A DNA stretch of 8,875 bases. Source: Bacillota bacterium. GTDB taxonomy: Bacteria > Eremiobacterota > SpSt-956 > JAKJGF01. The stretch spans positions 1-8,875 of the forward strand of contig JAKPQU010000078.1 of NCBI GenBank assembly GCA_029555925.1. The letters are read 5' to 3'. Below the pieces are notes generated by a model. That model searched no databases. It had not been told where the DNA came from and saw only the letters and a program-made list of their open reading frames with translations. Positions within the stretch are counted from its first letter, which is position 1. The number at the start of each line of letters is the position of its first letter. Positions 7,480 through 8,875 of this stretch are shown here, one piece after another. Both the position numbers and the translations under genes were made by a program.

Positions 7480-7533
7480 GTTTACCTCATATTATTATAG
7501 TGTATTTCATAACTTATTAGAATTTAAGTCGTT

Positions 7534-7575
7534 GTGACGCGTAACGGGTTTAATCCCTGCGCATCACGCATTACG
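7534..7575. repeat. inverted pair of short heptamer arrays
   Basis: Plus-strand units GTGACGC and GTAACGG (7534-7547) are followed, after a GTTTAAT spacer, by minus-strand GTAATGC and GTGATGC (7561-7574). The two minus units equal the usual GTAACGC and GTGACGC with CpG changed to TpG, as expected from deamination decay. The pair can form an imperfect hairpin around GGG-TTTAAT-CCC. Confidence 0.7.
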
Positions 7576-7760
7576 AGGTCATTATTTATGGATAGTTTAT
7601 GAAACTAACTATAAAATTTTATACCGCCTAATCAGATATAAATATTTATGGAAATATTATAATTCAATGGAATTTTTAAGTCAAACTAAAGAGTAAAATA
7701 AGTGAAGTTAATGCTTGAAATATATAATACTATATATTTATATGATAAAATGTGAATTTT

Positions 7761-7795
7761 TTAACATTTTAGATTGATTAACTTTATGATATAAT
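7761..7795 (+). promoter_or_regulatory. promoter candidate for pgl with extended -10
   Basis: TGATATAAT at 7787-7795 is a perfect extended -10 element (TG, one base, TATAAT). A TTAACA at 7761-7766 matches the -35 consensus at five of six positions, but its spacing to this -10 is 23 bp; it sits 18 bp from an overlapping TATGAT at 7785-7790. With the extended -10, transcription would start at about 7802-7805, at or just before the pgl ATG. Confidence 0.5.
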
Positions 7796-7804
7796 ATTAT
7801 AATT

Positions 7805-8536
7805 ATGAAAAAAAATTATGATAATTATCACATTATTGTAGATGACAATATTCATTCTGTTATAAAAGACGCTCTTGTATTGAAGATTAATGCTCATCTG
7901 TCTGCGAATCCTTTTTTTTCTATTGCCCTTTCAGGTGGAAATACTCCGAAAAAGCTATATAATCTTCTATCTGACGAGTTACTTACATGGAACAGAATAA
8001 AGATGTTTCCTGTAGATGAAAGGGTTGTTCCTCCGGACAGTAATGGTTTTAACTGGAAGATGATAGAAGAGACATTTCTCAGGTATCTTCAGGAAAAACC
8101 TCTTACTTTTCCTCCTCTTGATATACATGTTGATCCGGAGAAATCTGCTCTGGATTTAGAAGAAACTATGAAAAGGGAACTACCTGTGACAGAAGAGGGA
8201 ATACCTGCAATAGATCTTATGATACTGGGAGTTGGCCCCGATGGACACAGTGCATCAATCTTCCCCGGAAACAGTGCCTGTAAAGAAGAAAAAAGACTTG
8301 TAATGGTTACGGAAGGTCCGCCGCCTTTTGACAAGAGGCTGACATGCACCTTCCCCCTTATTGCTTCTGCACGGGAGAGATGGTTTCTTGTTACAGGTCA
8401 TGACAAGAAAGAAATTCTGCATAAAATCTTTAAAAATACGGATAAAGACCTGCCTGCATGGAAGATAGCTCAATATGTACCCTCACTCTGGTTTCTTGAT
8501 ATTTTATCGTTGCCTGAATTTATATGGGAAGCATAA
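7805..8536 (+). CDS. pgl: 6-phosphogluconolactonase
   Basis: This 243-residue cytoplasmic enzyme hydrolyses 6-phosphogluconolactone to 6-phosphogluconate, the second step of the oxidative pentose phosphate pathway. It matches the DevB/SOL family related to glucosamine-6-phosphate isomerase: SIALSGGNTPKKLY (39-52) for phosphate binding, FPVDERVVPPDSN (68-80), and the signature DLMILGVGPDGHSASIFPG (137-155) with the presumed catalytic H148, then RLTCTFPLI. Length is usual for the family, and the combination of VDER and GPDGHSASIFP favours the lactonase over NagB. No zwf or gnd lies in the window. There is no Shine-Dalgarno sequence before the ATG; a near-perfect extended -10 ends only 9 bp upstream, which suggests a leaderless or nearly leaderless mRNA. 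The TAA stop is part of a heptamer repeat unit (ATAACGC). Confidence 0.94.
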   Translation: MKKNYDNYHIIVDDNIHSVIKDALVLKINAHLSANPFFSIALSGGNTPKKLYNLLSDELLTWNRIKMFPVDERVVPPDSNGFNWKMIEETFLRYLQEKPLTFPPLDIHVDPEKSALDLEETMKRELPVTEEGIPAIDLMILGVGPDGHSASIFPGNSACKEEKRLVMVTEGPPPFDKRLTCTFPLIASARERWFLVTGHDKKEILHKIFKNTDKDLPAWKIAQYVPSLWFLDILSLPEFIWEA

Positions 8537-8546
8537 CGCGTGATGG
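8533..8546 (+). repeat. two heptamer units overlapping the pgl stop codon
   Basis: ATAACGC followed by GTGATGG matches the GTAACGC and GTGACGC units with two substitutions in total. The pgl stop TAA (8534-8536) is the TAA of the first unit. Short and degenerate, but it fits the position and form of the other arrays. Confidence 0.55.
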
Positions 8547-8554
8547 GAAGAATA

Positions 8555-8605
8555 GATTCTCATCCTTTATCAGACTGTTATGGCAGTTTATATGAGAATC
8601 ATTTT
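8555..8605 (+). terminator. possible stem-loop terminator after pgl
   Basis: GATTCTCAT (8555-8563) and ATGAGAATC (8592-8600) are perfect 9-bp arms. The loop holds a second short stem, ACTG (8574-8577) with CAGT (8584-8587). A TTTT at 8602-8605 follows the outer stem. The stem is AT-rich with a 28-nt loop, so it is a weak terminator at best. Confidence 0.3.
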
Positions 8606-8676
8606 CATGGGTTACCTTTAGAAATGACATACTATTTAGGAATGGCAGTTAAATAAATGTCTCAAATATATTAATC

Positions 8677-8704
8677 GTGACGCGTAACGCGTAACGCGTG
8701 ACGC
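8677..8704 (+). repeat. heptamer array, CpG-rich type, 4 perfect units
   Basis: Four exact units read GTGACGC, GTAACGC, GTAACGC and GTGACGC. This is the same order and copy number as the minus-strand array at 3747-3774, nearly 5 kb away. It contains three ACGCGT palindromes and stands out strongly against AT-rich flanks. Confidence 0.9.
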
Positions 8705-8875
8705 GAGGAAAGAGACAATTAATAAATTTTCATCCCTTAGTACCGTAACAGGTAAATTCGTAACCATTTATCAGCTTCTGCCTGACAGGCTCTTACGAAG
8801 AAAAATAATTTGCCTTATTTAATTTGTTTTACAGACAATAAATTAGCCCTTATTTAATTTCTAATACTATAGAAA

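Larger units (their letters stand above)
7480..7804. other. divergent intergenic region between the kinase gene and pgl
   Basis: This 325-bp spacer holds no gene. Next to the kinase start lies its ribosome site. At 7534-7575 there is an inverted pair of short heptamer arrays. The part from about 7600 to 7804 is extremely AT-rich and ends in the pgl promoter candidate. It must contain the promoters for both divergent genes. Confidence 0.6.
8537..8875. other. non-coding region downstream of pgl
   Basis: No credible gene is visible in these 339 bp. It contains a 9-bp inverted repeat (8555-8600), a perfect four-unit heptamer array (8677-8704), a short palindrome GCCTGACAGGC (8780-8790) and a 13-bp direct repeat CCTTATTTAATTT at 8813-8825 and 8848-8860. 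The rightmost 60 bp are very AT-rich and could be promoter DNA of a gene beyond the window. Confidence 0.55.

Noticed and set aside
7494..7499. TATAAT on the minus strand upstream of the kinase gene
   Set aside because: Transcription would begin around 7487, inside the GAGGTAA ribosome site, and the -35 at 17-bp spacing (TTCTAA) is poor. A chance match in AT-rich DNA is more likely.
7805..8536. Reading pgl as glucosamine-6-phosphate deaminase (nagB)
   Set aside because: The families are related, but the DLMILGVGPDGHSASIFPG block and the VDER motif with SN fit 6-phosphogluconolactonase better.
1941..8704. The heptamer blocks as a CRISPR array
   Set aside because: The units are 7 bp in direct tandem with no spacers, blocks are scattered over several kb in both orientations, and no cas gene is present.

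Overview
The window is chromosomal DNA from an AT-rich bacterium with conventional Shine-Dalgarno sites. It carries six confidently readable protein genes separated by spacers that are unusually rich in short repeats. Nothing here fixes the taxon. The long-form phosphoglycerate mutase, the CHASE4 hybrid histidine kinase and the repeat-filled spacers would suit an environmental, poorly sampled lineage, but that is inference only. There are no rRNA, tRNA, transposase, phage or CRISPR features.

Layout from left to right: 1-334 is an AT-rich leader with a weak promoter candidate and a perfect 18-bp palindrome. 335-1975 (+) is gpmI, cofactor-independent phosphoglycerate mutase. 2226-3155 (+) is a peptidase S51 (dipeptidase E/cyanophycinase-like) protein. 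3301-3735 (+) is a cytoplasmic cyclophilin-type prolyl isomerase. 3791-4852 (+) is a CorA magnesium/divalent cation transporter. 4885-7479 (-), convergent with corA, is a large membrane hybrid histidine kinase. 7480-7804 is a divergent intergenic region. 7805-8536 (+) is pgl (6-phosphogluconolactonase), and 8537-8875 is non-coding. gpmI (lower glycolysis) and pgl (oxidative pentose phosphate pathway) are both central carbon genes, but they are not in one operon. Spacers of 250, 145 and 55 bp suggest mostly independent transcription units, with ppi-corA the most likely pair to be co-transcribed.

The most notable feature is not a gene. Every spacer downstream of a gene holds arrays of a degenerate 7-bp tandem repeat. 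Its scaffold is GTGA or GTAA plus three variable bases (GTGACGC, GTAACGC, GTGAGTC, GTGAGTG, GTGACCA and others), and it occurs in both orientations. All six genes end inside such an array or within 15 bp of one. In three of them (gpmI, the kinase, pgl) the stop codon itself belongs to a repeat unit, and the last residues of gpmI and of the kinase are encoded by the repeat. Because 7 is not a multiple of 3 and the unit contains TGA or TAA, a sense-oriented array stops translation in all three frames within about three units. This resembles in form the heptameric short tandem repeats (STRR) of filamentous cyanobacteria, but the unit is different and I do not recognise it as a named family.
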